DNA from: Nitrosomonadaceae bacterium
GTDB lineage: Bacteria; Pseudomonadota; Gammaproteobacteria; Burkholderiales; Usitatibacteraceae
Length of the DNA stretch: 14,084 nt
Assembly (NCBI GenBank): GCA_021300055.1
Contig: JAJTHU010000165.1
Span: forward strand, 1 to 14,084
Direction: 5' to 3'
Positions 6,395-14,084 of the stretch are shown in pieces. The notes beneath the pieces are model-generated. The model worked only from the letters and a program-made list of their open reading frames with translations, did not search any database and was not told the origin of the DNA. Within the stretch, counting starts at the first letter, position 1. Every line of letters starts with the position of its first letter. A program made the position numbers and the translations under genes.

Positions 6395-8728
6395 CTAGAA
6401 CTTCCACTCAATGCCGGCACGAATATTCATCTTCGACGGCGTGTTCGTACGCGTGTTGGTTGAACCATTCGCATCGAAATACGTGTTTTCGTTGACTGCC
6501 GCTGGCTTGAGGATGTTGGAGAGCGTAAGTCGAGCTTGCAGTTTCGGCGTGATCTTCCACAGCGCGTACATGTCTAGATCTCGCTTTGTGCTGAGATAAG
6601 TCGACTGCGTGATCGAAGTACGTACCAAGCCACCGCCGCGAATCGTGAAGCTGCCGCCAGCGACAAGCACACCGTTCTTCATACGGTAGTCCATTCCAAG
6701 CGTCGCGTTGTAAGGCACCTGCTGTGCGAGACGATTGTTTGGCCCTGGGACGGAATCTACACTCGACCAATTGCGCGCAGCATTGAACCGGAAGTCCACT
6801 GGTGGAGCCGACTTCCAAAACAGCTGCCAAGGGAACTTTGTGTCGAACTCGATACTGCGCGTATTCGCTTTGCCGTCGTTGACGGGGAGAGACACCCAAC
6901 GGTCGTTGATGAGCAACAAACCACGGCGATTGTAGTCAGTGATCCGCCGCATGTTTGCCGCCAGACTCATCGATGCACCCTGCCCCCAAAACTTTTCGTA
7001 CGCGATGTCGATACCGGTAGCGAGTTCAGGCTTCAAGTCGGGGTTGCCGCGTGCGTCGGGTGAAGTTGGTTTGTTTTCAACCGAGGTAAACAGACGTGGA
7101 ATCAGATCCCCCGTGCTAGGCGCCTTGTAAGTCCGCGTCAGCGCCAAGCGGATTTGCTCACCCGGGCGGCTCTGCAATTTATAAAGCGTTTGCGCGATTG
7201 GGCTGAATACACTCGAACGGTTGGTGATCGATTGGTAGGTGTTGCCCTCGCTCGTAGTGGTGAGTCCTTCCCAACGCGCACCAAGATACACCGACCATTG
7301 CTTGGTGACGTTCCATTCATCCTGTGCAAACGCCGCGAGGCGCAGCACCTTGGCCGTCGCCTGTTCATCGGTATTGAATGGTGGAATGAAGGGCGTGACG
7401 TTGGTAAAAAGGGTCTCGCGACTTTGATTCGATTGGTCGCGCTTGTTGAGACCGGTGTCCCATCCGAAAACTAAGGAGTGCCCTTCGACCGCAGGTGTTG
7501 AGTACTTGCCGGAGAACGTGAAGCCGTCGTCGGTGTTGCGCGCGTTACTATCTCGATCAAAATTCTGTTGTCCAAGTGCGTTGAAGCTGCGGCTACGATA
7601 GCCGTTTTCGTTTAGGTTGTAACTCAAGCCAAACTTGACATCAAGTTTTGCGCCGCCATCCAACTTGGTAATCCAGTTGAGGTTCGTATTCGCGGCATCG
7701 TTTTGCCAACGCCATGCATTGAGTGACGACACCGACGGAGGCGGTGTGCCCGTAATGGTGATGAAACGGAAGCTGCCATTACCATCACCGCGGTTGATGT
7801 TGACAAAGCTCTGCCACGTGAGGCTGTCGCCGCCCTTAAGATTCCACACCAAGCGCGGCCCAATACCGCCGCCGCGCCCTTTACTATCCGAACGCCCTTC
7901 GCTGTATCGATTGAGTATCGGTACGCCGCGTGCATCGAAACCCGCCTCAGTGGTTTGATAGGGGTAGTAACTGTCACTCAGATACACGTAGCCATTGACT
8001 GTGTACGAGAGTCGATCAACCTTGTCAGAGACAAGGAAGCTCGCGTTCGTTGACGTGAAGAAGCTTCCTTTGGCGTAACCCGCGCGCAACTCGCGCTGCG
8101 CGAGGTTGACCTTCCGCTTCAATACGATGTTGATCGTCCCCGCGATCGATTGCGTACTGAACTCTGCCGTCGCGGCACGTACGATCTCAATGCGCTCGAT
8201 TGCTGTCGGCGAGAGTTGATCGATGCTGAATCCCGGGGGCGCGCGTTCACCGTCGATCAGGATTTGGGTATAGCCAGAACCGAGTCCACGCATGCGGATG
8301 CTGTTGCCCTGCACGGTGATGCCGGGCAGCCGCTTCAGCACATCGGCAAGTTGGGTGTCGCCAAACTTGTTGATCTCCGCCGAGTTGACCACGATCTTGG
8401 TCGCGGTATCGTCGCGGCGTGGGTCGTCCGCCTCAGCAGCTGACTTCACCTCAATCGTTTCAACTTTCTTAGTGTCTTTGCTGTTGACGGGCGGCTTATC
8501 GTCTTTGCTCACAGACGGTGCAGGTGTGGGCGCGGATGTGGGCGCAGCCGTTGGCGCGGGCGTTTGCGTCGCGCCGATGAGCGGCAACAACAAACTGCTT
8601 CCCAAAAGCGTCGTGCAAATTGCCGTGAGCCGTCTCACGCGTGCGCCCTTGACAGCTCGGCGGTCGGCGGTGCGGCGCACCGCGTCTGTCCCCCCTTGGG
8701 ACGAAGTCGTTGGTTTGGACATGCTCAT
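6395..8728 (-). CDS. TonB-dependent outer-membrane receptor
   Basis: A 777-residue receptor that takes up a bulky substrate across the outer membrane using TonB energy. A hydrophobic signal core (residues about 34-53) is followed by a Pro/Ala/Thr-rich linker (55-72), a TonB-box-like VETIEVKS (88-95), and a plug domain with LADVLKRLPGITV, IRMRGLGSGYTQILIDG and IERIEIVRA. A long beta-barrel then ends in the terminal Phe typical of BAM substrates (GIEWKF). No heme, siderophore or cobalamin genes adjoin it, so the ligand is unknown. The start is uncertain. ATG 8728 and ATG 8722 give an n-region of more than 30 residues; the latter has AGGA 5 nt upstream. A GTG at 8638, with AAGGG 7 nt upstream, would give a textbook signal peptide. 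It lies 209 bp downstream of glcF on the same strand, behind a terminator. Confidence 0.92.
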   Translation of the reverse strand: MSMSKPTTSSQGGTDAVRRTADRRAVKGARVRRLTAICTTLLGSSLLLPLIGATQTPAPTAAPTSAPTPAPSVSKDDKPPVNSKDTKKVETIEVKSAAEADDPRRDDTATKIVVNSAEINKFGDTQLADVLKRLPGITVQGNSIRMRGLGSGYTQILIDGERAPPGFSIDQLSPTAIERIEIVRAATAEFSTQSIAGTINIVLKRKVNLAQRELRAGYAKGSFFTSTNASFLVSDKVDRLSYTVNGYVYLSDSYYPYQTTEAGFDARGVPILNRYSEGRSDSKGRGGGIGPRLVWNLKGGDSLTWQSFVNINRGDGNGSFRFITITGTPPPSVSSLNAWRWQNDAANTNLNWITKLDGGAKLDVKFGLSYNLNENGYRSRSFNALGQQNFDRDSNARNTDDGFTFSGKYSTPAVEGHSLVFGWDTGLNKRDQSNQSRETLFTNVTPFIPPFNTDEQATAKVLRLAAFAQDEWNVTKQWSVYLGARWEGLTTTSEGNTYQSITNRSSVFSPIAQTLYKLQSRPGEQIRLALTRTYKAPSTGDLIPRLFTSVENKPTSPDARGNPDLKPELATGIDIAYEKFWGQGASMSLAANMRRITDYNRRGLLLINDRWVSLPVNDGKANTRSIEFDTKFPWQLFWKSAPPVDFRFNAARNWSSVDSVPGPNNRLAQQVPYNATLGMDYRMKNGVLVAGGSFTIRGGGLVRTSITQSTYLSTKRDLDMYALWKITPKLQARLTLSNILKPAAVNENTYFDANGSTNTRTNTPSKMNIRAGIEWKF

Positions 8729-8755
8729 CCTGTTGTTCGATTTATTGACAGGCGC

Positions 8756-8773
8756 AGTCTGCCTGAGTCTGCC
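8756..8773. promoter_or_regulatory. Tandem 8-bp direct repeat upstream of the TonB receptor
   Basis: AGTCTGCC occurs twice (8756-8763 and 8766-8773) with a 2-bp gap, so the copies are 10 bp apart and on the same face of the helix. They lie 28-45 bp upstream of the ATG at 8728, where an activator or repressor could bind. I see no strong -10/-35 pair around them. The regulatory role is inferred. Confidence 0.35.
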
Positions 8774-8872
8774 GTAAGCACAACATGCGATGCGATGAAC
8801 CGCTGGAAGTCCAGCGCGACATGCAGGATCGGCTGAGTGGGCCGCGAGCGTCGACGCTCATGGCGCGTAGAC

Positions 8873-8939
8873 AAAACTCTAGGATTGGCGACGGTCTACA
8901 GGCAAAATGCCTGAAAACACCCGTCGATACTAGAGTTTT
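8873..8939 (-). terminator. Terminator of the glcDEF operon, three-stem hairpin
   Basis: Perfect outer arms AAAACTCTAG (8873-8882) and CTAGAGTTTT (8930-8939), a middle 6-bp stem (8889-8894 with 8921-8926) and an inner hairpin CAGGC/GCCTG (8899-8903, 8909-8913, loop AAAAT) stack into one 67-nt structure. On the - strand it begins inside the glcF stop codon (8938-8940) and ends in U4. That fits termination of the operon before the TonB receptor gene. Confidence 0.7.
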
Positions 8940-10191
8940 ACTTTGCGCTCTGAAGCCGGTCATCGAGGATTTCTACCCAGTGACGAATCGGCGTTGCGGA
9001 ACTCGCACGCAAACCACCCTCGATGTGCGCGAGGCAGCCGATGTTTGCCGTCGCGACGAGATCAGGCGCGCCAGACTCGAGCGCGCGCACCTTATTGGAA
9101 AGCAGTTGCTGCGAGAGCTCTGGTTGCAACAGCGAATAGGTACCCGCAGAGCCGCAACACAAGTGCCCATCTGGCACATTGGTCAGCGTGAAGCCCGCAT
9201 CACGCAGCAAGCCTTCGACAACGCCACGAATCTTCAGGCCATGCTGCAAGCTGCACGGCGAGTGGAATGCAATCCTCTGCGCGACACCCGGTGCCGTGGC
9301 GCGCAATGCCGCACTCAGTGCATCGACTTCAGCGGCGATGACTTGGCTAACATCGCGGAACAGCGCGGACACTCGCGCCGCTTTCTCCGCGTAAGCGACA
9401 TCGTCACGCAGCAAGTGGCCGTACTCCGCCACCATCGTGCCGCAACCCGAAGCGGTTACGACAATGGCCTCGGCGCCAGCTTCAATCATGGGCCACCACG
9501 CGTCGATGTTGCGTTTGGCCATGGTGTGACCCGCCTCAGCATCGTTGAGGTGATGCGGGATCGCGCCGCAGCAGCCCGCATTCGGCGCGACCACGAGGCT
9601 AATGCCCAAGCGATCCAGCACGCGCGCCGTAGCGTGGTTAATGGACGGCGCCATCGCAGGCTGCACACAGCCTTGTAACACCAGCATCTTGCGCGCATGC
9701 CGCGCGGCTGGCCAATCGCCGGGCGCACGCTTGTCGGTGATCTTCTTCGCCAGCGCTCCCGGCAAGAGCGGCTTGACGGCGCGACCGACTGTTAGGCCGA
9801 CATCAAAAAGCGCGGTCTGCGGCAGCAAGGTCTTGAGCGCTCGACGCTGCAAGCCATCAACCGTGCCGCGCCCGACTTTCTTCTCGACGATATCGCGGCC
9901 TATGTCGACCAAGCGCCCGTACTGCACGCCCGAGGGGCAAGTGGTTTCGCACGCACGACAAGTCAGGCAACGATCCAGATGCAACTGGGTCTTGGCGGTT
10001 GGCTCGGCACCTTCCAGCACTTGCTTCATCAAGTAGATGCGCCCGCGCGGCGAATCGAGCTCGTCGCCGAGCAAGTTATACGTCGGGCAAGTCGCGAGGC
10101 AGAAGCCGCAATGCACGCACTTGCGCAAGATCGCTTCGGCCTCTTCGCCCTGCGCAGTGCCTTGATACTCGGGTGCAATACTGGTTTGCAT
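8938..10191 (-). CDS. glcF: Glycolate oxidase, iron-sulfur subunit GlcF
   Basis: A 417-residue electron-transfer subunit of glycolate oxidase. Two [4Fe-4S] ferredoxin motifs sit near the N-terminus: CVHCGFCLATCP and CLTCRACETTCP. They are followed by two cysteine-rich CCG domains of the heterodisulfide-reductase/GlpC type, one ending in NAGCCGAIPHH and the other in DGHLCCGSAGTY. The subunit passes electrons from the flavin subunits to the membrane quinone pool. Length matches known GlcF. The ATG at 10191 lies 20 nt after the glcE stop, with no strong Shine-Dalgarno, so translation probably depends on coupling. It is the last gene of the operon; a large hairpin follows directly. The long open frame on the opposite strand is a high-GC shadow. 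Confidence 0.95.
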   Translation of the reverse strand: MQTSIAPEYQGTAQGEEAEAILRKCVHCGFCLATCPTYNLLGDELDSPRGRIYLMKQVLEGAEPTAKTQLHLDRCLTCRACETTCPSGVQYGRLVDIGRDIVEKKVGRGTVDGLQRRALKTLLPQTALFDVGLTVGRAVKPLLPGALAKKITDKRAPGDWPAARHARKMLVLQGCVQPAMAPSINHATARVLDRLGISLVVAPNAGCCGAIPHHLNDAEAGHTMAKRNIDAWWPMIEAGAEAIVVTASGCGTMVAEYGHLLRDDVAYAEKAARVSALFRDVSQVIAAEVDALSAALRATAPGVAQRIAFHSPCSLQHGLKIRGVVEGLLRDAGFTLTNVPDGHLCCGSAGTYSLLQPELSQQLLSNKVRALESGAPDLVATANIGCLAHIEGGLRASSATPIRHWVEILDDRLQSAK

Positions 10192-10211
10192 CTAACGGCG
10201 TCTCTTTCGGT

Positions 10212-11297
10212 TCAGAAGTTGTCGAGGCGTCCGCGATTCAGAATGTTGGCGGGGTCGAACGCCAACTTCAGATTGCGATTGAGTTCGGCGAGCTTGCCCT
10301 CAAGCGGATGAAACACGGGGTAAGCCGCGTCGGCGCCTCCGTCACCTCGGCGCATGATAGTGACGTGCCCTCCCAGTGCCGCAATCTGCGCGCGCAATGC
10401 CGCAGCGTCCAGCGGCCCGCGCAACCAACGCAACGCACCGCCCCACTCGATCAGAGGTGCGCCGGCACCTGCCACTGTGATTGGTGGCGTCGTCGCGGGC
10501 ACCGATAGTCGCCACAACGTATGGCTGCCGCCGAAACAAGCGTGCTGCTGGTCGCGCATCGATGTCCAAAACTTACGCGCCGTCTCGGCATCTATTTGCT
10601 CTCCACCAAGTCGCTGCACCGCGGTCGTAACACCTGCTTGCGTACCAGATAGCCGCACATGCGCGACACCATCCTGCCAAGCCGTCCCCGACAGTGGGAT
10701 CGGTTGCCCCGCCCACTCATTGAATTTTTGCAGCGCTTGCGCTTGGTCGAACGCGAAGCGTAAGGTGACTTCAGAAACTGGCTTTGGCAATACCTTTAAC
10801 GACACATCGATCAAGATGCCCAGCGTGCCCATAGCCCCCGCCATCAAACGCGAGACATCGTACCCTGCGACGTTCTTGATGACACGGCCACCAAAGCGCA
10901 AATCTTCGCCTTTGCCGTTGATGATGCGTGTCCCCAACACAAAATCACGCACGGCGCCTACATAAGCACGACGCGGACCTGAAAGCCCGCTCGCAATGAC
11001 GCCACCGATTGTGGCACCCAAGTCGTACTGAGGTGGTTCAAAGGCGAGCATCTGACCCTGCGCGTCGAGCGCTGCATCAATCTCGTGGATGGGTGTACCC
11101 GCCTTGACGGTCAGCACCAGTTCACGCGGCTGGTAATCGATGATGCCGCTGTACGCACGCATATCGACCTCATCAGTCGGCGCGCGAGCGCCGCCATAAA
11201 AGGCCTTGGTGTTCCCGCCGCGGATGACCAGCGGACGCGCATGGGCTTGCGCATCGCGAACGCGCTCCTGCACCGACGAAATGAACGAATCTGGCAT
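10212..11297 (-). CDS. glcE: Glycolate oxidase, FAD-binding subunit GlcE
   Basis: A 361-residue flavoprotein subunit, shorter than GlcD, as in known glcDEF systems. The FAD-binding (PCMH-type) domain is seen in RGGNTKAFYGG near the start, VKAGTPIHEIDAAL, the glycine-rich DLGATIGGVIASGLSGPRR, and GGRVIKNVAGYDVSRLMAGA with GTLGILIDVSLKVLP. The C-terminal half is the less conserved cap typical of GlcE. It assembles with GlcD and GlcF and is needed for activity. The ATG at 11297 follows the glcD stop by 27 nt; no clear Shine-Dalgarno is seen. No truncation or missing motif. Confidence 0.95.
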   Translation of the reverse strand: MPDSFISSVQERVRDAQAHARPLVIRGGNTKAFYGGARAPTDEVDMRAYSGIIDYQPRELVLTVKAGTPIHEIDAALDAQGQMLAFEPPQYDLGATIGGVIASGLSGPRRAYVGAVRDFVLGTRIINGKGEDLRFGGRVIKNVAGYDVSRLMAGAMGTLGILIDVSLKVLPKPVSEVTLRFAFDQAQALQKFNEWAGQPIPLSGTAWQDGVAHVRLSGTQAGVTTAVQRLGGEQIDAETARKFWTSMRDQQHACFGGSHTLWRLSVPATTPPITVAGAGAPLIEWGGALRWLRGPLDAAALRAQIAALGGHVTIMRRGDGGADAAYPVFHPLEGKLAELNRNLKLAFDPANILNRGRLDNF

Positions 11298-11324
11298 GTT
11301 GGGTCAGGTCGGTTTCAGTCGATA

Positions 11325-12857
11325 TCAAAAGCGCGGGATGTCTGGATGCGGCAGTTGCCCGCCTGACACGCGCATACGGCCGTACTCTGCGCAGCGATGC
11401 AGCGAAGGTATCGCCTTACCTGGGTTCAGCAACATCTTGGGATCGAAGGCGCGCTTCACGGCAAAGAACATTTCGCGCTCTGAATCTGAGAACTGACTAC
11501 ACATTTGGTTAATCTTTTCGATACCGACACCATGCTCGCCAGTGATCGTGCCGCCGACTTCGATACAAAGCTCCAGCAACTCCGCGCAAAATGCCTCGGT
11601 CTTTTCGAGGTCGCCCGGCTTGTTGGCATCGAACAAAATCAGCGGGTGCAAGTTGCCATCTCCGGCGTGAAAAACGTTGGCGCAACGCAAACCGTATTTG
11701 GCAGAAAGCTCGTCAGTCCGACGCAGCACAAATGCCAGCGCGCCGCGTGGAATTGAACCATCGATACAAATGTAGTCGGCGGAGATACGCCCTACAGCGG
11801 GGAAGGCTGCTTTACGACCCGACCAAAACTTGAGGCGCTCGGCTTCGTCCTTTGACACACGGCACGCTGTCGCGCCAGCGGCACGCATCACCGCTTCCAT
11901 CTTCGCGACTTCTTCGGCAACCTCTTCAGGTGTGCCGTCCGATTCACACAGCAGGATAGCCGCAGCATTCATGTCGTAACCTGCGTGCACAAAATCTTCG
12001 ACCGCATGGATTGCAAGCTTGTCCATCATCTCTAGACCCGCGGGAATAATGCCCGCCCCAATCACAGCGGCGACCGCCTCACCGGCTTTTTCAACATCGT
12101 CAAAACTCGCCATGACCACACGCGCGAGTTGCGGCTTCGGCGTCAACTTGACGGTGACTTCCGTGGTGATGCCGAGCATGCCCTCCGACCCAGTCATCAA
12201 GGCCAACAGATCGTAACCCGGACTATCGAGCGCGTCGGAGCCAATGGTGACCGCCTGCCCGTCGGCAGTGACCACCTCGATCTTCAGAATATTGTGTACC
12301 GTGAGACCATACTTCAGGCAGTGCACACCACCCGAGTTCTCAGCGACGTTACCGCCAATCGAACAAGCAATCTGTGACGAAGGATCGGGGGCGTAGTACA
12401 ACCCCAGTGGCGCGACTTCTTCCGAGATTTTCAGGTTGCGCACGCCAGGCTGCACGACAGCAGTGCGCGCCGCCTGATCAACGCTCACGATCTGGCTGAA
12501 CTTGGCCAGCGACATCAAGATGCCATCTTCAAGCGGCGTGGCGCCGCCAGACAAGCCAGTGCCTGATCCTCGCGCAACTACTTTTGCACCAAGCTGGTCG
12601 GCCTGCCGCATGATTTGCTGCACTTCGTTGACGGTTCGCGGCAACACCGCAAGCATTGGCAACTGTCGGTAAGCGGTTAGGCCGTCGCACTCGTAGGGAC
12701 GCAGGTCTTCACGCGCTACCAACAGCGCACTGTCTGGCAAGACGTTGCTCAGCGCCCGCTGTACTTGCTGACGCAAACTTTGCAACGCCGCGGGGTCGAT
12801 TGCCGGATCAGGCGCCGGAGAAGAATGAGAGGTTGAGGCGGTCGAAACGGAAGCCAT
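11325..12857 (-). CDS. glcD: Glycolate oxidase, catalytic FAD-linked subunit GlcD
   Basis: A 510-residue flavin enzyme that oxidises glycolate (often also D-lactate) to the 2-oxo acid. The PCMH FAD domain shows VVARGSGTGLSGGA, then CSIGGNVAENSGG and GSEGMLGITTEVTVKL. The C-terminal FAD-oxidase domain carries VFHAGDGNLHPLILFD and ITGEHGVGIEK, both highly conserved in GlcD. It is the first gene of glcDEF. The start at ATG 12857 gives a Ser/Thr/Pro-rich N-terminus that reaches the conserved LRPYECDGL region at the usual distance. A GTG at 12878 in the same frame would add 7 residues. Neither has a strong ribosome site. No glcC-type regulator is in the window. Divergent from the DUF456 gene. Confidence 0.95.
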   Translation of the reverse strand: MASVSTASTSHSSPAPDPAIDPAALQSLRQQVQRALSNVLPDSALLVAREDLRPYECDGLTAYRQLPMLAVLPRTVNEVQQIMRQADQLGAKVVARGSGTGLSGGATPLEDGILMSLAKFSQIVSVDQAARTAVVQPGVRNLKISEEVAPLGLYYAPDPSSQIACSIGGNVAENSGGVHCLKYGLTVHNILKIEVVTADGQAVTIGSDALDSPGYDLLALMTGSEGMLGITTEVTVKLTPKPQLARVVMASFDDVEKAGEAVAAVIGAGIIPAGLEMMDKLAIHAVEDFVHAGYDMNAAAILLCESDGTPEEVAEEVAKMEAVMRAAGATACRVSKDEAERLKFWSGRKAAFPAVGRISADYICIDGSIPRGALAFVLRRTDELSAKYGLRCANVFHAGDGNLHPLILFDANKPGDLEKTEAFCAELLELCIEVGGTITGEHGVGIEKINQMCSQFSDSEREMFFAVKRAFDPKMLLNPGKAIPSLHRCAEYGRMRVSGGQLPHPDIPRF

Positions 12858-12922
12858 GTCTGCATGATAGCGAATCACGGCTTGGCGCGCGCGGCATCGC
12901 CCGCGCTAGCGCCCAAAAGCGC

Positions 12923-12928
12923 TTTATA
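12923..12928 (-). promoter_or_regulatory. Possible -10 element of the glcDEF promoter
   Basis: On the - strand TATAAA (5 of 6 to consensus) lies 66 bp upstream of the glcD ATG. No good -35 stands 16-18 bp further up, which would fit an activator-dependent promoter such as glycolate-induced ones. The leader between it and glcD contains a small AGCGC/GCGCT hairpin (12909-12924). Confidence 0.3.
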
Positions 12929-13007
12929 CCGAGCCCACTGCAATTCATGCGCATATTCGCAGCTAGATCACACTTGCAGCGCACGACGCTTGAACTTCGA
13001 GGCTGCC

Positions 13008-13060
13008 CTACCATCTATCTGGTAGCGCAATGGCGCGCGGCAATTAGGTCATGCGACCTA
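13008..13060 (+). repeat. Two perfect 6-bp inverted repeats before the DUF456 gene
   Basis: CTACCA/TGGTAG (13008-13013, 13020-13025, 6-nt loop) and TAGGTC/GACCTA (13045-13050, 13055-13060, 4-nt loop ATGC) lie 28-80 bp upstream of the DUF456 ATG. They could be leader hairpins or operator half-sites. Nothing further identifies them, and the remainder of the glcD-DUF456 gap shows no gene. Confidence 0.35.
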
Positions 13061-13087
13061 GAGAGCGACGGGGGCAATCTCGTGGAA

Positions 13088-13579
13088 ATGAACGTGACGT
13101 ATCTGCTGTGGGCATTAGTGGGTATTTTGCTACTCGCGGGCTTAGCAGGTACGATTCTGCCCGCGCTTCCCGGTGTGCCGCTCGTCTTTGGCGCGTTGCT
13201 GCTTGCGGCCTACCTCGACGGCTTCACGCGAGTGGGATGGCCAACGCTGGTGATCCTTGGCGTGCTCACTGCGCTCGCCATGCTTGCGGATTTCGTTGCC
13301 ACGCTGCTTGGCGCAAAACGCGCGGGTGCGTCGCGCTTGGCCTTGGTCGGCGCGGCGGTTGGTAGCGTCCTCGGCATTTTCTCGGGCTTATGGGGCTTGT
13401 TAGTCTTCCCGTTTATTGGTGCCGTGGTCGGCGAGCTCATCTCACGAAAGCAATTAGGACACGCGGGCAAGGTGGGCTTTGCCACTTGGCTTGGGCTATT
13501 GCTAGGAACCGTCGCCAAGATCGCCATCGCGTTGACGATGATCGGCGTGTTTACCGTCTCTTACCTGTGGCAACCCTGA
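13088..13579 (+). CDS. DUF456 family small membrane protein
   Basis: A 163-residue hydrophobic protein with about four or five membrane segments, rich in Gly and Ala. The pattern GTILPALPGVPLVFGALLLAA near residues 20-40 and the later GAAVGSVLGIF and FPFIGAVVGELIS segments are typical of the DUF456 family, whose function is not established. It would sit in the inner membrane. The ATG at 13088 is chosen because the hydrophobic region follows directly; an in-frame GTG two codons upstream (13082) with a GGGGG tract before it is equally possible. The frame stays open far upstream, but that part overlaps glcD on the other strand and is not coding-like. Divergent from glcD, convergent with the cyclic-nucleotide-binding gene 22 bp away. 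Confidence 0.85.
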   Translation: MNVTYLLWALVGILLLAGLAGTILPALPGVPLVFGALLLAAYLDGFTRVGWPTLVILGVLTALAMLADFVATLLGAKRAGASRLALVGAAVGSVLGIFSGLWGLLVFPFIGAVVGELISRKQLGHAGKVGFATWLGLLLGTVAKIAIALTMIGVFTVSYLWQP

Positions 13580-13601
13580 CTCGGGAGCGATTGCTGGTGC
13601 A

Positions 13602-14084
13602 TCAGGACGTGAGGATCAAGCGCTGATTCGCTGCCTCTAGGCGCTCAACGAGCGTGGCGAGAAATTTGCGGTCGAAAAGTCCGCGGCACGTTAGGCTCGC
13701 GTTGTTCAACTCGGCAGCCGGGATTTTCATCAAAACGCTTTGCGCCGTCGTCACCACAGTGGCAGAGCGTGGCCCTTCGCGCGTGGCAAGGTAGGACATT
13801 TCGCCGACGCAGTCGCCCGCAGAAAGTACATTCAGCACCTTGCCTGCACGAGTCACCTTGACCGCGCCCTCGGCGATGATGAAGAAGGAGTCGCCCTCAT
13901 CGCCTTCCTTGATGATGGTGGTGTTCGGCGGAAAGGCACGCCACTTACTGATGCGCACCACTTCCCACAACTCGTTCTCGGGAAACTTTTCAAAGAAGGA
14001 AAGTTTTTGCAAGAACCCAAAGCGCTCTGTGTCGGAGACCTCGCCCTTTGCTTTTTGCGGGGTGTGTTCGGTGCGCCATAGCGC
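13602..14084 (-). CDS. Cyclic-nucleotide-binding domain protein, C-terminal part (partial at right edge)
   Basis: The frame is open from the right edge to the TGA at 13602-13604, giving 160 visible residues. A CAP_ED-type cyclic-nucleotide-binding domain starts at about FFEKFPENELWEV and includes IIKEGDEGDSFFIIAEGAVKV, followed by the phosphate-binding cassette GDCVGEMSYL...GPRSATV. The cassette Glu and Arg that normally hold the ribose and cyclic phosphate are both present, so ligand binding looks possible. No helix-turn-helix follows: the protein ends in a helix (LVERLEAANQRL), so this is not a CRP/FNR-type regulator. Since coding continues upstream without a start at the domain edge, the domain is probably the C-terminal sensor of a larger protein. 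I recall similar domains at the end of betaproteobacterial Ser/Thr kinases, but nothing visible proves that. Confidence 0.8.
   Translation of the reverse strand, partial: ALWRTEHTPQKAKGEVSDTERFGFLQKLSFFEKFPENELWEVVRISKWRAFPPNTTIIKEGDEGDSFFIIAEGAVKVTRAGKVLNVLSAGDCVGEMSYLATREGPRSATVVTTAQSVLMKIPAAELNNASLTCRGLFDRKFLATLVERLEAANQRLILTS

Noticed and set aside
8785..9678. Open frame of 297 codons on the + strand opposite glcF
   Set aside because: It lies antisense to the conserved glcF gene, with no recognisable domain; a high-GC shadow frame.
8938..12857. Possibility that the TonB receptor belongs to the glycolate operon
   Set aside because: A strong hairpin with U4 and a 209-bp gap separate it from glcF, and glycolate is small enough to pass porins.
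12656..13087. Upstream extension of the DUF456 frame by 144 codons
   Set aside because: Most of it is antisense to glcD; the encoded residues are Arg-rich and show no domain, while the hydrophobic protein starts cleanly at 13088.

Overview
The window looks like ordinary chromosome of a betaproteobacterium, most likely Burkholderiales. The evidence is a moderately high GC content with long antisense shadow frames, a glcDEF-type glycolate oxidase cluster, a type B (zinc-ribbon-free) ribosomal protein L31, and a lipoprotein-type M48 protease. This placement is inference from gene content and style; no rRNA or tRNA gene is present to confirm it.

Layout, left to right. The 3' end of a probable TetR/AcrR regulator (+) enters from the left edge. 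A converging serine carboxypeptidase of family S10 (-) follows. Next, divergent from the peptidase, comes rpmE2 (+), with a recognisable promoter, a strongly structured 5' leader and a clear bidirectional terminator. A small unrecognised gene of 106 codons (-) converges on that terminator. Across a region holding a 53-bp nested palindrome, an M48 metalloprotease lipoprotein (+) diverges from it and is joined by a 4-base stop/start overlap to a membrane glycosyltransferase of the PMT/ArnT kind. A TonB-dependent outer-membrane receptor (-) converges on the glycosyltransferase. Upstream of the receptor on the same strand is glcD-glcE-glcF, ended by a 67-nt three-stem hairpin. Divergent from glcD is a small DUF456 membrane protein (+). 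The window closes with the C-terminal part of a cyclic-nucleotide-binding protein (-) that runs off the right edge.

Function. GlcD, GlcE and GlcF together form glycolate oxidase, which oxidises glycolate to glyoxylate and passes electrons to the respiratory chain; neither the regulator glcC nor malate synthase glcB lies in the window. The protease and glycosyltransferase are translationally coupled and both act at the cell envelope. The other genes look like single transcription units.

I see no phage, insertion sequence, CRISPR, toxin-antitoxin or defence island, and no convincing new multi-gene system. The signals most worth following are non-coding: the rpmE2 leader, which can form two mutually exclusive structures; the 53-bp nested palindrome between the orphan gene and the protease; and a pair of 8-bp direct repeats one helical turn apart in front of the TonB receptor.
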